From Flammeovirgaceae bacterium UBA7330 (lineage in GTDB: Bacteria; Bacteroidota; Bacteroidia; Cytophagales; Cyclobacteriaceae), in assembly GCA_002471275.1 (NCBI GenBank), contig DKPQ01000003.1:1-64000 (forward strand): a stretch of 64,000 nt of DNA. The letters run 5' to 3'. A program made the position numbers and the translations under genes. The notes under the pieces were generated by a model. It saw only the letters and a program-made list of their open reading frames with translations. It did no database searches and was not told the origin of the DNA. Below, piece by piece: positions 26,525 to 36,900 of the stretch; the first letter of the stretch is position 1; each line of letters starts with the position of its first letter.

Positions 26525-27717
26525 TTTACCTGGAACACCATGAGCTGACTCAATGCTTCAGCCTCTCCGATGACGATATATTTACCGTCTTCGGATGCGG
26601 TGATGGTCTCCATTTGGTACCCTCTCCAGGCAATGCCCTGTTCGATACCCGGCTCCACCATATTAAACTGAGGATTTCCATAGTCTACAAACCCCTCTTC
26701 TTCATCATAGCTAAACAGATGCCCATAACCAGGATATCCACCGGCTACTCCATAGATCTTCCCATCAGCTCCTTCTGCCAGACCAGCCAGCCCTGACATC
26801 ATGATAGGCTTGCCCAGGTTTTTAATCTTTTTAGTCGCAGTATTTAACTTAAAAAGCTGACCATCGGCACGGTTGGCACCGTAAATCTCTCCGTCGGAAG
26901 TTTTCAACCAACAATGAATCTGGCCGAGTGACCTTCTCCCCCATACCTCAGGTAGCTCTTCCTCAGTTTCTACCAGGGATTTCGTCTTTGGGTCGAAATA
27001 GAACAAGATCCCATAGGGTAAGCTTCCATATACCAGCCCATTGTCATCCGCAATCAGTGCACGGCTCAAATAATCTTCGGCAGTTACGGAAAAGTGGTCT
27101 TCCAACGAAAATCTCACTTTTTCGCTGGGGGCCAGGTCTTTGTAGACCTCAGCTTTCCTGGTAGAGATATCAAAAGAGAAAAAGTAACCCGACGGATATG
27201 TTAATCCATAAAGTACACGATTTGTCGGGTCACTGGTGAGTGCATAAATGCCCTCCCCGATAACTGGCACACCAAAGTCTTCTACAACAATTTTTTTCTT
27301 CTTATCCAGGCTTACGCTGATCAGATGCCCTGAAGACTCCATGTTCTGAGGCATCGTTCCGGCAAACAGCTTACCCTTTTCATCTTTTACAAACCCACTC
27401 CTAATCCTTTGTTGTCCATCAACTACCCCTGATAAATCAAAGATCTCAGTCATTTTCCTTTCTTCAAGTGAAGCGGTAAAAACAAATGGCGATAGCCCCT
27501 CAGATGCTGAGGTCCCACCAATGATATAATCTCCAACTACACTAAGTGAAGTGATTTCATTGCGGTAGATCGGCAACCTAACCATATCTGTATTCTCCAA
27601 TGAAGCTTCGATGGCAAAGCTCCCTTCCGGCGTGAAAAAGGTGTATTGGGAGTATGCGGTCAGGTGTGTACCAAACAGCACTACAGCTAACAGTAAGTTT
27701 TTCATTCTTATTTGCAT
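26521..27717 (-). CDS. Secreted beta-propeller protein, divergent member
   Basis: 398 residues with a signal peptide (MKNLLLAVVLFGTHLTAYSQ from an internal Met at 27705, or four residues longer from 27717). It consists of repeated propeller blades (FAGTMPQNMESSGHLISVSLDKKKK; LYGLTYPSGYFFSFDISTRKAEVYKDL; YGSLPYGILFYFDPKTKSLVE; GEIYGANRADGQLFKLNTATKKIKNLG). It shares fold and blade style with the two flanking propellers but is not a simple copy. Its start overlaps the stop of 27717-29009 by 1 bp (TAATG) and its stop overlaps the next start, so the three are translationally coupled. Function unknown; a surface glycan-binding or lyase role is inference. Confidence 0.83.
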   Translation of the reverse strand: MQIRMKNLLLAVVLFGTHLTAYSQYTFFTPEGSFAIEASLENTDMVRLPIYRNEITSLSVVGDYIIGGTSASEGLSPFVFTASLEERKMTEIFDLSGVVDGQQRIRSGFVKDEKGKLFAGTMPQNMESSGHLISVSLDKKKKIVVEDFGVPVIGEGIYALTSDPTNRVLYGLTYPSGYFFSFDISTRKAEVYKDLAPSEKVRFSLEDHFSVTAEDYLSRALIADDNGLVYGSLPYGILFYFDPKTKSLVETEEELPEVWGRRSLGQIHCWLKTSDGEIYGANRADGQLFKLNTATKKIKNLGKPIMMSGLAGLAEGADGKIYGVAGGYPGYGHLFSYDEEEGFVDYGNPQFNMVEPGIEQGIAWRGYQMETITASEDGKYIVIGEAEALSQLMVFQVK

Positions 27718-29009
27718 TACTTAATATTTTTTTCAGGGTTGAACTTGATCATGAAAGGTATGGAGAGCTTATCTCCTATCGATGGTAGTGATTCCGGAGC
27801 ATCCTTACGCTTAGGTTGGATCTTACGTCCGGCGAAGTACATGTTTCCCGCTTTGTCTTTGATATCTGACCCTGTCACCTCACTCACTTCTGTTGTTGGG
27901 AATTCCAGTACCACGCGCTTCTTTAAAGTTGCCGGGTCCATTTCCATCAGCACTGAAGTATCATCTTTTACATAATTACCATGACCACCGATAAAATAGT
28001 AGAGTTTCCCATTGTCTCCCAGGTTAAGATTAGGGATATATGGCTTCCAAAGCGGCTGGTCCACAAAGTCGAACGCAGCTCCCAGATCACGGATCTTTCC
28101 GATTCCGTGTTCTTGAGTTTCCAGCTCCACCAACTTGGCACCATAGGTCACAAAGTAGATCTTATTTGAACCTGTATCTTTCGCATATGCCGTGATCCCG
28201 GTGATAATGAATCCTCCCGGAGTGCCCTCAAAAGCCGGTAGACTTTCCCTGGCAAAAATCAGCTTATCCTGGCTCTTTTCATACTTTACCAGGCGCTGGC
28301 GCCAATCCACATAGTAGCAATTGCCCCACTTATCCGTAAAGATGACCCGGGGAACATGTGCACTCCCTAACCGTCCATAGTCTTTCTGCTCATTAGTTTT
28401 TGGGTCATACGTGATGAAATGTACCTGAGGATAGGAAATAGCATAGATTTTCCCTGTTTCAGGGTCAACATCTACATCCTTGATGCTTTCATATTGCATC
28501 GGAACACCGAGGTTAGTTAATTTTTCATTCTCAGGGTCCCAACTCATGAGAAAACCACCAGCATAGCCCTGAGGATGGTTCATGAGATACTCTTCCCGGG
28601 ACTCACCTCCATCTGTTCCAAAAATCACTTTCCCCTCTGCATTAAAGACAATCTTGGTATGGATCTTACCCTGCCATTGATAATCCCTCAGGTGTGCCAT
28701 TTCATTGATAAATCCCTTCAACTGCATGGTTTCATTACTGACAGAATATTCATAGAAACCTATATTATTTTTGTGATTGGTCACACCAATGTACACGGTG
28801 TTGTAAACCGGGTTATACCCAATATCTCCCCAGGTAGAGTTACCTTCGGGAAAATCCGGGTATGCAATAAAATCAATATTCTTTTGGGTAATTTTAGCTT
28901 GTCCTGATACGTCAGACATGCCAAAGAGAAGTAGGCCAAGCATCAAAAGCAGATACCGTTGAGCCCATGCTCTTTTCTTCATTTCAATCATTTGTTCTCT
29001 GATAATCAT
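27717..29009 (-). CDS. Secreted beta-propeller protein (copy B of a duplicated pair)
   Basis: 430 residues. The N-terminal region has a basic stretch and a hydrophobic core (KKRAWAQRYLLLMLGLLLFGMSDVSGQ). Blades match copy A (25253-26524) almost throughout: DYPQVHF-type blades, SAHVPRVIFTDKWGNCYYVDW, and a shared C-terminal FAGRKIQPK...SLPSIGDKLSIPFMIKFNPEK. The duplication must predate insertion of, or have straddled, the middle propeller gene. It lies 10 bp after the FG-GAP/ASPIC lipoprotein gene. No enzymatic motif recognised. Confidence 0.85.
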   Translation of the reverse strand: MIIREQMIEMKKRAWAQRYLLLMLGLLLFGMSDVSGQAKITQKNIDFIAYPDFPEGNSTWGDIGYNPVYNTVYIGVTNHKNNIGFYEYSVSNETMQLKGFINEMAHLRDYQWQGKIHTKIVFNAEGKVIFGTDGGESREEYLMNHPQGYAGGFLMSWDPENEKLTNLGVPMQYESIKDVDVDPETGKIYAISYPQVHFITYDPKTNEQKDYGRLGSAHVPRVIFTDKWGNCYYVDWRQRLVKYEKSQDKLIFARESLPAFEGTPGGFIITGITAYAKDTGSNKIYFVTYGAKLVELETQEHGIGKIRDLGAAFDFVDQPLWKPYIPNLNLGDNGKLYYFIGGHGNYVKDDTSVLMEMDPATLKKRVVLEFPTTEVSEVTGSDIKDKAGNMYFAGRKIQPKRKDAPESLPSIGDKLSIPFMIKFNPEKNIK

Positions 29010-29019
29010 TTAACATTAT

Positions 29020-32000
29020 TTATTTCATCTTCCAAAACTCCATCGGACCATTATTTCTCAACACCACAACTACACTGTCTGTAGCTGTTGGTAACATCAT
29101 GAGTTTGCGGACCTCCCCATTGATATTCAGTCCGGATTCCTCAGTCCTTGCATACTCAAGCTCTCCTTGTTGATTGCCCAAAAGCAATACACCATTGTTG
29201 GCATCATACCTTCCAAACTTTACCCGTGTTCGACTGAAGTTCCCTCCCAGGATGACGTCCCGATAACCATCCTGATTAAAGTCTCCGGGGAGAATACTGT
29301 AAATGGGACTCACCTGTGCCATCTGTGGAAAGGTATGCCAGCTAAAGTTGCCCGCTCCCTTATTTTCAATCCAGCCACTTTCAAGTGTTTTTGCCAACAG
29401 TGTTGAAGCGCCATCTAGCTCCTGTTCGGTAAAAATGTCTTTTGTCCTGGTTTCCGCATACGCTGCATAGCTATTGAATCGCTGCTTCAGGTAATTCATT
29501 CCGGCGATTAAGTCATCACGCGAGAGGGCAGGATAGCTTTCGTTATCAATGAAATAGCTCAAAATCGGGTCAACCACACCATCTCCATCAAAATCTTTGT
29601 GAAGCAATGAAACCGGATGAGTCGTAGACGCTTTGAGTTGAGCGTTTAGCCCCAAATTACCAACCAGGTAATCATCATCTCCGTCCATGTCAACATCATG
29701 AGCAACGATGGTGTTCCACCAACCTTCCGTATCTTCCAAACCTGTACTGTCAGCAAGTTTTTCCAGACCATTTCCCGTATTTCGGAAAAGGGTAACAGGC
29801 ATCCATTCTCCGACCAGGATCAGGTCTTTCGCTCCATCTCCATCAAAATCACTCCAGACAGCGTCTGTTACCATACCCGGATACATTAGGTCCTTACTCA
29901 TCGTTTCTGTTACATCTGAGAAACTTCCTGAACCGTCATTTTCCAGGATGTAACTTCTTGGAGAAACTGGGTAACCACCGGGTTTTAGTCTGCCTCCTAC
30001 AAAGAGATCTAGGTCACCGTCTTGATCTATGTCATTGGGGATGACGCAAGAACCACTGGTCAGCATCACAGGAAGGGTATTTGCTTTTTCCATCTGTCCA
30101 GACCCATTGTTAAGATACAGCCTATCCTGAAGGCTTGCATCCCCGTCGGTAAATTCACTCCCACCACTCACCACGTATAAGTCATTGTCTCCATCTCCGT
30201 CTGCATCAAAAAAGAGGGCATCCAGGTCTTCTGAATTAGCATCTTCGGCAAATACCGCACTACCTGAAAACGTCCTATCGGGTTGCTGAATGTAAATAGC
30301 ACCAGCATAGCCCTTAGAAGCTCCTGCATAAAGGTCATCAAGTCCATCACCATTTATATCACCCATGGCCATCGCCGGACCCTGAGTAGACAGCATGTGC
30401 GGCAAAAGGATATCCGCATCAAAATCGTTGAAATAGTTTTCCTCATGGGTATAATTTAGTCCGGGCACTCCCTTTGATTTTACAAACAAAGAAGGTTTTT
30501 CCGTTGGTGTATGAGTATCATCAGCAGCGAGGCGGTAGGAAAGGTGGTAGGTAGTATCCACACTCAGATCAAAGAACTTCTGCTGCTTCTGATCTGGCCA
30601 GCTAATGATGAGGGAATCAATCACTTCTATATCGCCAAGCCCAATCACCATGCTGTTACCAACTGAAGATTGGAATCCCCTGACAACTGTATGCTCCTGG
30701 ACAATTAACTGGCCTCCTGTATGGATTTTTACTCTGGCTCCAATACCAAAAGCATTACAGGTTGATCCTTCAAACATCACCTTCAGAGCATGATTTCCAT
30801 TATGAGTCCTTGAGTTATTCCTATATATCGATGCATTGTCATCCAGGTTATTGACTACAATATCGAGGTCTCCATCATTGTCGAGGTCCGCATAGGCGGC
30901 ACCATTTGATATCCCCGGTTGTCCCAATCCCCACTCTTCTGCGACAGGTTCAAAAGACAGGTTACCCTTATTTCTAAACATGTAATTAGGAACAACAATG
31001 GGTGGCATCTCTTCCACCATTCGCATATTTGAAGGCGTTGGACCTCCACGGCGTTGTTTTATGGTTTCATCAGCCAGGTATTGGATGAAATCCATATCCG
31101 TGAAGTTATGTTTAAAACCATTCGTGATGAAGATGTCTTTGTGTCCATCATTGTCGAAATCAGCCATGAGACCAGCCCAGCTCCAATCGGTGTTTGATAC
31201 ACCACTCATTTGACCGATTTCAGCAAACCCAAGGTCATTGCCATGGTTCAACTGAAGCATATTTCTCATGCTTTGATGATAAAAACCACTTTGTTCCAGC
31301 AAACTGAATTTGTAATAATTATCGGGACCGGCCATCATCTTTTGCCGGTAGTTGTCCTCGGGTAACATATCCAAAGTCAGGATATCCATGTGCCCGTCAT
31401 TGTTGATATCAGCGATATCATTCCCCATGGAATTGAGGGAGACATGATCAAAGTAGTGCTCAAGCTGCTCCGTAAAGCCGCCCTTTTGATCATTGATATA
31501 GAGGTAATCCTGCTCGTTGAAGTCATTGCAGACGTAGATGTCTAACCAGCCATCATTGTTGATATCGGAAACTGCTACGCCTAATCCAAAGCCCAGCACA
31601 TTGGATTTAATCCCAGCCTCTTTTGTTACTTCTTCAAACTTTCCACCGATATTTTTGAAAAATTTGTCTCCGAAGAGCGGATTGTTTCTGGTTTTTAGGT
31701 CTTTCGTTTTCTCATTGAAGTCAGAGTATTGGGATAGTGAATGGTTGAGCAGATACATATCCAGGTCTCCATCCTGATCGTAATCAAAAAACGTCGCCTG
31801 GGTAGAGTATCCTGAATCGTCAATCCCATAATCCTTTGCTTTCTCCGTAAAAGTCAGGTCACCATTGTTGATATAAAGCAGGTTTTTGCGTTGGCGATAA
31901 TTATCAAACGCCGATCGGCATACATAGATATCCAACAGCCCGTCACAATTCACATCAGCCATCGTCACACCGGAGCTCCATCCATTGGAAGCTGCTACCC

Positions 32001-32313
32001 CTGCTTTTTCAGTGATGTCTTCGAATTTAAAATTTCCTTTATTCAGGTACAACCTGTTATCCACCATGTTTCCTGAAAAGTAGATATCCTCCAACCCATC
32101 CTGATTGATATCTCCTATGGCAACACCACCACCATTGTAGAGGTAGTCGTATTTCATGATATTGAGTTCCTCATTCTCTACCAGGAGATTTACAAACTCC
32201 ACATTAGATTCATCGGGCGTGACCAGGCTGAATAGTTTTTCGTTGGTATCAGAGCAGGCACCAAACAGGAAAATCAAAGACAGTATACTAAGGGATAAAC
32301 AGAACCTGGTCAT
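29020..32313 (-). CDS. FG-GAP/VCBS-repeat, ASPIC/UnbV (CRTAC1-type) lipoprotein
   Basis: The open frame starts at 32346, but the ATG at 32313 gives MTRFCLSLSILSLIFLFGAC, a proper lipoprotein leader, so 1097 residues are preferred. The body is a chain of FG-GAP/VCBS calcium-binding blades (DINQDGLEDIYFSGNMVDNRLYLNKG; DVNCDGLLDIYVCR; DLDNDGDLDIVVNN; DVDMDGDDDYLVGN). An ASPIC/UnbV domain near the middle (about 500-580) has NAFGIGARVKIHTGG and SLIISWPDQKQQ. Proteins of this kind are abundant in marine Bacteroidota polysaccharide loci and likely act as calcium-dependent surface binding or scaffold proteins. A terminator-like hairpin (32351-32384) separates it from susD. Confidence 0.9.
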   Translation of the reverse strand: MTRFCLSLSILSLIFLFGACSDTNEKLFSLVTPDESNVEFVNLLVENEELNIMKYDYLYNGGGVAIGDINQDGLEDIYFSGNMVDNRLYLNKGNFKFEDITEKAGVAASNGWSSGVTMADVNCDGLLDIYVCRSAFDNYRQRKNLLYINNGDLTFTEKAKDYGIDDSGYSTQATFFDYDQDGDLDMYLLNHSLSQYSDFNEKTKDLKTRNNPLFGDKFFKNIGGKFEEVTKEAGIKSNVLGFGLGVAVSDINNDGWLDIYVCNDFNEQDYLYINDQKGGFTEQLEHYFDHVSLNSMGNDIADINNDGHMDILTLDMLPEDNYRQKMMAGPDNYYKFSLLEQSGFYHQSMRNMLQLNHGNDLGFAEIGQMSGVSNTDWSWAGLMADFDNDGHKDIFITNGFKHNFTDMDFIQYLADETIKQRRGGPTPSNMRMVEEMPPIVVPNYMFRNKGNLSFEPVAEEWGLGQPGISNGAAYADLDNDGDLDIVVNNLDDNASIYRNNSRTHNGNHALKVMFEGSTCNAFGIGARVKIHTGGQLIVQEHTVVRGFQSSVGNSMVIGLGDIEVIDSLIISWPDQKQQKFFDLSVDTTYHLSYRLAADDTHTPTEKPSLFVKSKGVPGLNYTHEENYFNDFDADILLPHMLSTQGPAMAMGDINGDGLDDLYAGASKGYAGAIYIQQPDRTFSGSAVFAEDANSEDLDALFFDADGDGDNDLYVVSGGSEFTDGDASLQDRLYLNNGSGQMEKANTLPVMLTSGSCVIPNDIDQDGDLDLFVGGRLKPGGYPVSPRSYILENDGSGSFSDVTETMSKDLMYPGMVTDAVWSDFDGDGAKDLILVGEWMPVTLFRNTGNGLEKLADSTGLEDTEGWWNTIVAHDVDMDGDDDYLVGNLGLNAQLKASTTHPVSLLHKDFDGDGVVDPILSYFIDNESYPALSRDDLIAGMNYLKQRFNSYAAYAETRTKDIFTEQELDGASTLLAKTLESGWIENKGAGNFSWHTFPQMAQVSPIYSILPGDFNQDGYRDVILGGNFSRTRVKFGRYDANNGVLLLGNQQGELEYARTEESGLNINGEVRKLMMLPTATDSVVVVLRNNGPMEFWKMK

Positions 32314-32350
32314 CTCATGTTGTGAGTCTATTAAGAAGCAACTCATGAAA

Positions 32351-32384
32351 CAAATACTCTTTGCCGCTAAGCAAAGAGTATTTG
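32351..32384 (-). terminator. Strong hairpin after susD
   Basis: CAAATACTCTTTGC (32351-32364) and GCAAAGAGTATTTG (32371-32384) are exact complements over 14 bp with a 6-nt loop, the most perfect stem in the window. It lies 20 bp past the SusD stop on the minus strand and runs into TTTC. It probably terminates a fraction of susCD transcripts or stabilises their 3' end, making susCD more abundant than the downstream genes. Confidence 0.75.
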
Positions 32385-32403
32385 TCGTATTGTATTTAGT
32401 GAA

Positions 32404-33978
32404 TTAGTTCACATCCCACCACAATGGGGTAGTGATCTTATCTTCTTTTACACCCAGCAGGTTGACAGCGCTTTCTACAGCTTCCGTATTTGACTGATAC
32501 TCCTGAGTGAGGAACGGGATCCTACGGATATATTCCTCAGCTGGATTTGGTATATCCGGGTTACTCGAGTTTGCTACAGGATATAGTCCAATAACCGGTC
32601 TCCTTCTGTAATCCGCCCAGGCTTCCATGCCATCAGGAAACAATGCAATCCACTTCTGAAGTGCAATCTGTTCCAGTTGCACCGCCTGATCAGCGCCATC
32701 AAATAAGACAGGTACATCACTTAGCGCGGGAGAGTTAAGGAAGTCATTCGGAGGCGTTGGAGCGCTCGTACTGTTGATGTAATCATCAATTACAGCATCG
32801 TCCGTAACGCCCCACTGGTACATAGAATGTCTGATTCCATCCTCATAAAGTTCCTGAGCTGTTCCACCCATATTCCAACCCATCAATGCACCTTCTGCTC
32901 TTAAAAAATAAGCCTCAGCAGTAAACATCACATTTGAAGGAGTGCTTAGGTAATCTGAGATACCTCCGGCTGCTGGAGAGCTCCATCTTGGACCGATATG
33001 TGAGTTGGTTGGTGCTGTATTCATGGGGTCACCGAGTTGCTCCACAGATAACCCATTCCTTAAACCTTCATAAGTACCGCTCGCTACTGCTGGTATCCAG
33101 TACTCTGAAATTCGCGGATCATCAGTACCTGTCATGACTGATTCCATGGTAGCACTCATTCTGAACTCATTCCAGTCAGACATCTGGCTGAGTGGATTGA
33201 TATCTGCTACGTTGTTCAATGCCAGTGCATCATCATCAGGACTTACTTCGAATACCCCACCTGCATAGGCAGCCTCTGCTTCAGTCTTTGCTCTGTCTGA
33301 ATCTACATTTGAGATCCTCATTGCCAATCTTAACCTTAAGGTATTGGCAAACTTGATCCACTTATTGATATCACCACCATAGATGATGTCAAAATCCCCA
33401 AATGCATTACCACCGGCATTTGCTTCCAACACTGCAATAGATTCATCAAGACGTTTAAAAAAGTCATCATAAATAAGGTCCTGACTGTCGTAGGCCACTG
33501 ATGTTCCGGGTACACCTGCATTGAAATATGGAATTGCGCCCCAATAATCGGTCACTCTGTGGAAAGAATATACCCACCACACATTGGCCAGGGCATATTC
33601 TGCCGATGTTGGTTCTGTGTTTTCAAAGATCGTCTGAAGCTGAGGTACAATTTGAATGTACAACCCCGTCCAAACACTATTTACCCAACTCATATTGATT
33701 TCATATCTGTCGGTTGGGAAATAAGTGGTGACGTTGGCCACATATTGTGCATACTGATCTGAAAACAGGTTTTGCTGTACCTGGCCATTCCAGCTGACTG
33801 CATCTTGTGCCTTCGTAAAAAGGAATGGCAATTCAGCCTTACCGATCGATCCTATACTACTTTGATTTGTGTTGATCTCAGCAAAATCATTGGTACAGGA
33901 GTTGATGATCAATAAAGTCATTGAAAATATCAATGCCTTTGTTACTGTATGTATATTTAAATATTTCATGATTTTCAA
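32404..33978 (-). CDS. SusD/RagB-like nutrient-binding lipoprotein (SusD-like_2 type)
   Basis: 524 residues. The leader ends in SMTLLIINSC (lipobox Cys), followed by NDFAEINTNQSSIG, the start typical of this SusD branch. Helical blocks include TNLRLRLAMRIS-like FANTLRLRLAMRISNVDSDRAKTEAEAAY, VMFTAEAYFLRAEGALMGW and LEQIALQKWIALFPDGMEAWADYRR, the last being the family's C-terminal signature. It lies 14 bp after the SusC gene and is its expected partner at the outer membrane. Two Mets (residues 1 and 4) are possible starts. Confidence 0.93.
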   Translation of the reverse strand: MKIMKYLNIHTVTKALIFSMTLLIINSCTNDFAEINTNQSSIGSIGKAELPFLFTKAQDAVSWNGQVQQNLFSDQYAQYVANVTTYFPTDRYEINMSWVNSVWTGLYIQIVPQLQTIFENTEPTSAEYALANVWWVYSFHRVTDYWGAIPYFNAGVPGTSVAYDSQDLIYDDFFKRLDESIAVLEANAGGNAFGDFDIIYGGDINKWIKFANTLRLRLAMRISNVDSDRAKTEAEAAYAGGVFEVSPDDDALALNNVADINPLSQMSDWNEFRMSATMESVMTGTDDPRISEYWIPAVASGTYEGLRNGLSVEQLGDPMNTAPTNSHIGPRWSSPAAGGISDYLSTPSNVMFTAEAYFLRAEGALMGWNMGGTAQELYEDGIRHSMYQWGVTDDAVIDDYINSTSAPTPPNDFLNSPALSDVPVLFDGADQAVQLEQIALQKWIALFPDGMEAWADYRRRPVIGLYPVANSSNPDIPNPAEEYIRRIPFLTQEYQSNTEAVESAVNLLGVKEDKITTPLWWDVN

Positions 33979-33992
33979 TTCAGTTATTCAAA

Positions 33993-36900
33993 TTAAAAGC
34001 TCAGGTTAATGTTGAAGCCCACACTTCTTGTAGAGGGCATACCATATTCGATGCCCTGAAAGCTGTTAAGGGATCCGATACTTACGTCCGGATCAAACCA
34101 CATCTTTCTCTTTCCAACACCAGGTATGTCCAGTAGTGATTCACCCCTGTATAACCACAACAGGTTTCTGGCAACAAAAGACAATTTGACTGATTGAATA
34201 AAAGAAGTTTTGCCCAGTGGCAATGAATATCCCACTGAAAGCTCTCTCACCCTGAAGTTTGTAGCATCATAGGCAAAAAATTCTCCTGTAGAAGATCGTT
34301 TATTGGAAACGGTCTGCCAGAAAAGTTGCGCATCTATTTCGGCATTGACAGGATCTCCGTCGGTATTGACTCCACCTAAATTCCAACCACCTTCACGGTA
34401 GGGAAGTGTGCTTTCAGTTATTCCACTGTGAGCCAGGTTGGCTTCCGTTCCTGAAATAACTATTCCTCCCACTCTTCCGTCAATAAGGAGCCTTACAGAA
34501 ATATCCTTATACCTAAATGAATTAGAGAGTCCAAGTATGGCATCAGGGTTGAAGTTACCAATCAGGGAAGGTTGCTCACCCACTGCGCCTGACAGAATAG
34601 GAACGCCCAAATCACTTACTAAAAATTCACCATCATCATTTCTGGCCCACTTGGATGCTACAAGATCTCCATAGCTACCTCCAACGGCAATTTGAGGACG
34701 TCCACCCCAGTCAGCCCAGCTACCCAGGTAAACGATATCAAGGCCTTCAGAAAGCGCTTTAACTTCATTTTTATTGAAAGAAACGTTAAAGTCCGCAGTC
34801 CAATCAAATGCTTTTGTCACTACAGGACTGGCTTTTAGGATGATCTCCACACCGCTGTTCTGTATGTCACCTGCATTGATATACTGGCTATTATACCCGG
34901 TACCGGCAGGCAAAGAAATCTGCAAAAGCTGATTGATTGAATTTGACTTATAGTATGTAAACTGAGCTGAATACCTGTTATTCAAAAACTTGGCGTTTAA
35001 TCCAAATTCCAAACTTTTTACAATCTCAGGTTTCAGACCCGGAATAGAAAATGTACTCCCTCTGGAGATATATCCATTGGCTACACCCGCCGAATAGCTA
35101 TATGTATTTGTCAAAAGACCAAACTGTCCACCATTACCTACTTCCGCGTAACTAGCACTTAATTTCAACAATGAAATATACTCCGGCATGCTTAACATTT
35201 CAGACAAGATTCCGGATCCACCAAGAGAGTAGTATTGAAAAGAATGTGGTGCAGGAAGTCTACTATCCCAATCGTTTCTCAAACTGGCATCAAGGAATAA
35301 CATATCCTTATAGGAGAAGTTAGCCAGACCAAAAACTGACTGAGTCTGAACATGTGTGGCTGCGTTGCTTACCACCGGGTTGGTGGCGAAATTGGTTGAA
35401 AACTTGTTGGTTACATTCAGACCATTGGCCACAGTTCGGTCCTGAGTATACTGTCTGTCGTTGTAAATGGTTCCTACATGGTAATCGACATTGAATGATT
35501 CCCCGATCTGATTACTACCGTCAAACATTAAGTCATACCACTGTGTGGTGCTGATGGCATATGACTGAGCGAAATATCCCCCAGGTCGTGTAGCCCATGA
35601 TACAGTACCCTGACTGGTCTTTTGATCAAAAATGATGGTAGACTTGTCAAGGTTAGCTCTTCCTTTTATGGAAAGCCAGTCTGTGAGCTGATACTTTGCT
35701 GAGAGATAGCCAAAAATCTGATTTCTATCTTCATGTCGTTTGTCATAATTGGTTACCCAGTATGGGTTCTGATACCTGTAAGACAATGTGGACGGATAAG
35801 GAGCCGGTGTGAGCACACCAAATTCATCTGTGGTCTCAAAATTCTTAACATCCTCAATAGACATGTTTCGTGGGATCTGGTAGGCATCCAAAACAGCTGT
35901 ATTCCCTTCAGTTGATCTAAGGATTCCATCTACATCAGAAACAAAATAAGTGACCTTGGCATCTGTACTTAGTTTCTCTGTGATCTGATTAGTCAACCTT
36001 AAGTTGATGTTGTGACTTACCAATTCATTGTTTGGGACAATTCCACTCACATTCGAATGTGTATAAGACAAATATCCCTGAGCTTTTTCTCCACCACCTG
36101 AAACGCTAATGGCATTGGTAGCATTGACACCAGTTTTAAAGAAGTCTTTTACATTATCCGGTTCAGCACTGTAGGACCTGGTTTCACCCTGTAGGTTAGT
36201 GTATTGCTGCCCACTCATTTTTTCACCCCAGACTTCACCTGTCGTTGCATCCAGCACACCATTACTTCCCTGTCCATATTCATTCTGGAAATTGGGGAGT
36301 GAAAAAGGTGTGTTGAAGGTCACTCCGGAGTTGACATTTACAGAAACTCTTTCCTTGCTTCCTTTTTTGGTGGTAATAACTACTACTCCATTACCTGCCT
36401 GACTACCATACAGTGCTGCAGCTGCTGCCCCATTTAGCAGCGTCATGGATTCAATGTCGTCCGGGTTGATGTTCACCCCGCGGCTATTGGGCACTCCGTC
36501 TACAACAATCAAGGCACTGTTGTCTCCGCTAATGGAGCTGTTACCTCTTAATATGATTCGGGCCTCACTACCGACACCACCTGAGCTTTGATTGATCAAC
36601 GCATTAGCCACCTTACCTTGTAAAGAGTTGATTACGTTGTTCGGATCCCTTACCTCAGTAAGTTCTTTAGCCTCTACACTTTGTGTGCTATAGGGCAGTG
36701 ATCTGGATTCTCTGGAAATACCCAAAGCAGTCACCACAATCGCTTCGAGTTGAGTTTCATCTACCTGCATTTTGATATCAATGACAGATCGGCCGTTTAT
36801 TGGTTGTTTCATCCTGGCGTAACCAATAAAAGAAAATACCAGGATCTGATCATCATCTGCTGTTAGTCGGTAATTTCCTTCGATGTCAGTGACAGTCCCC

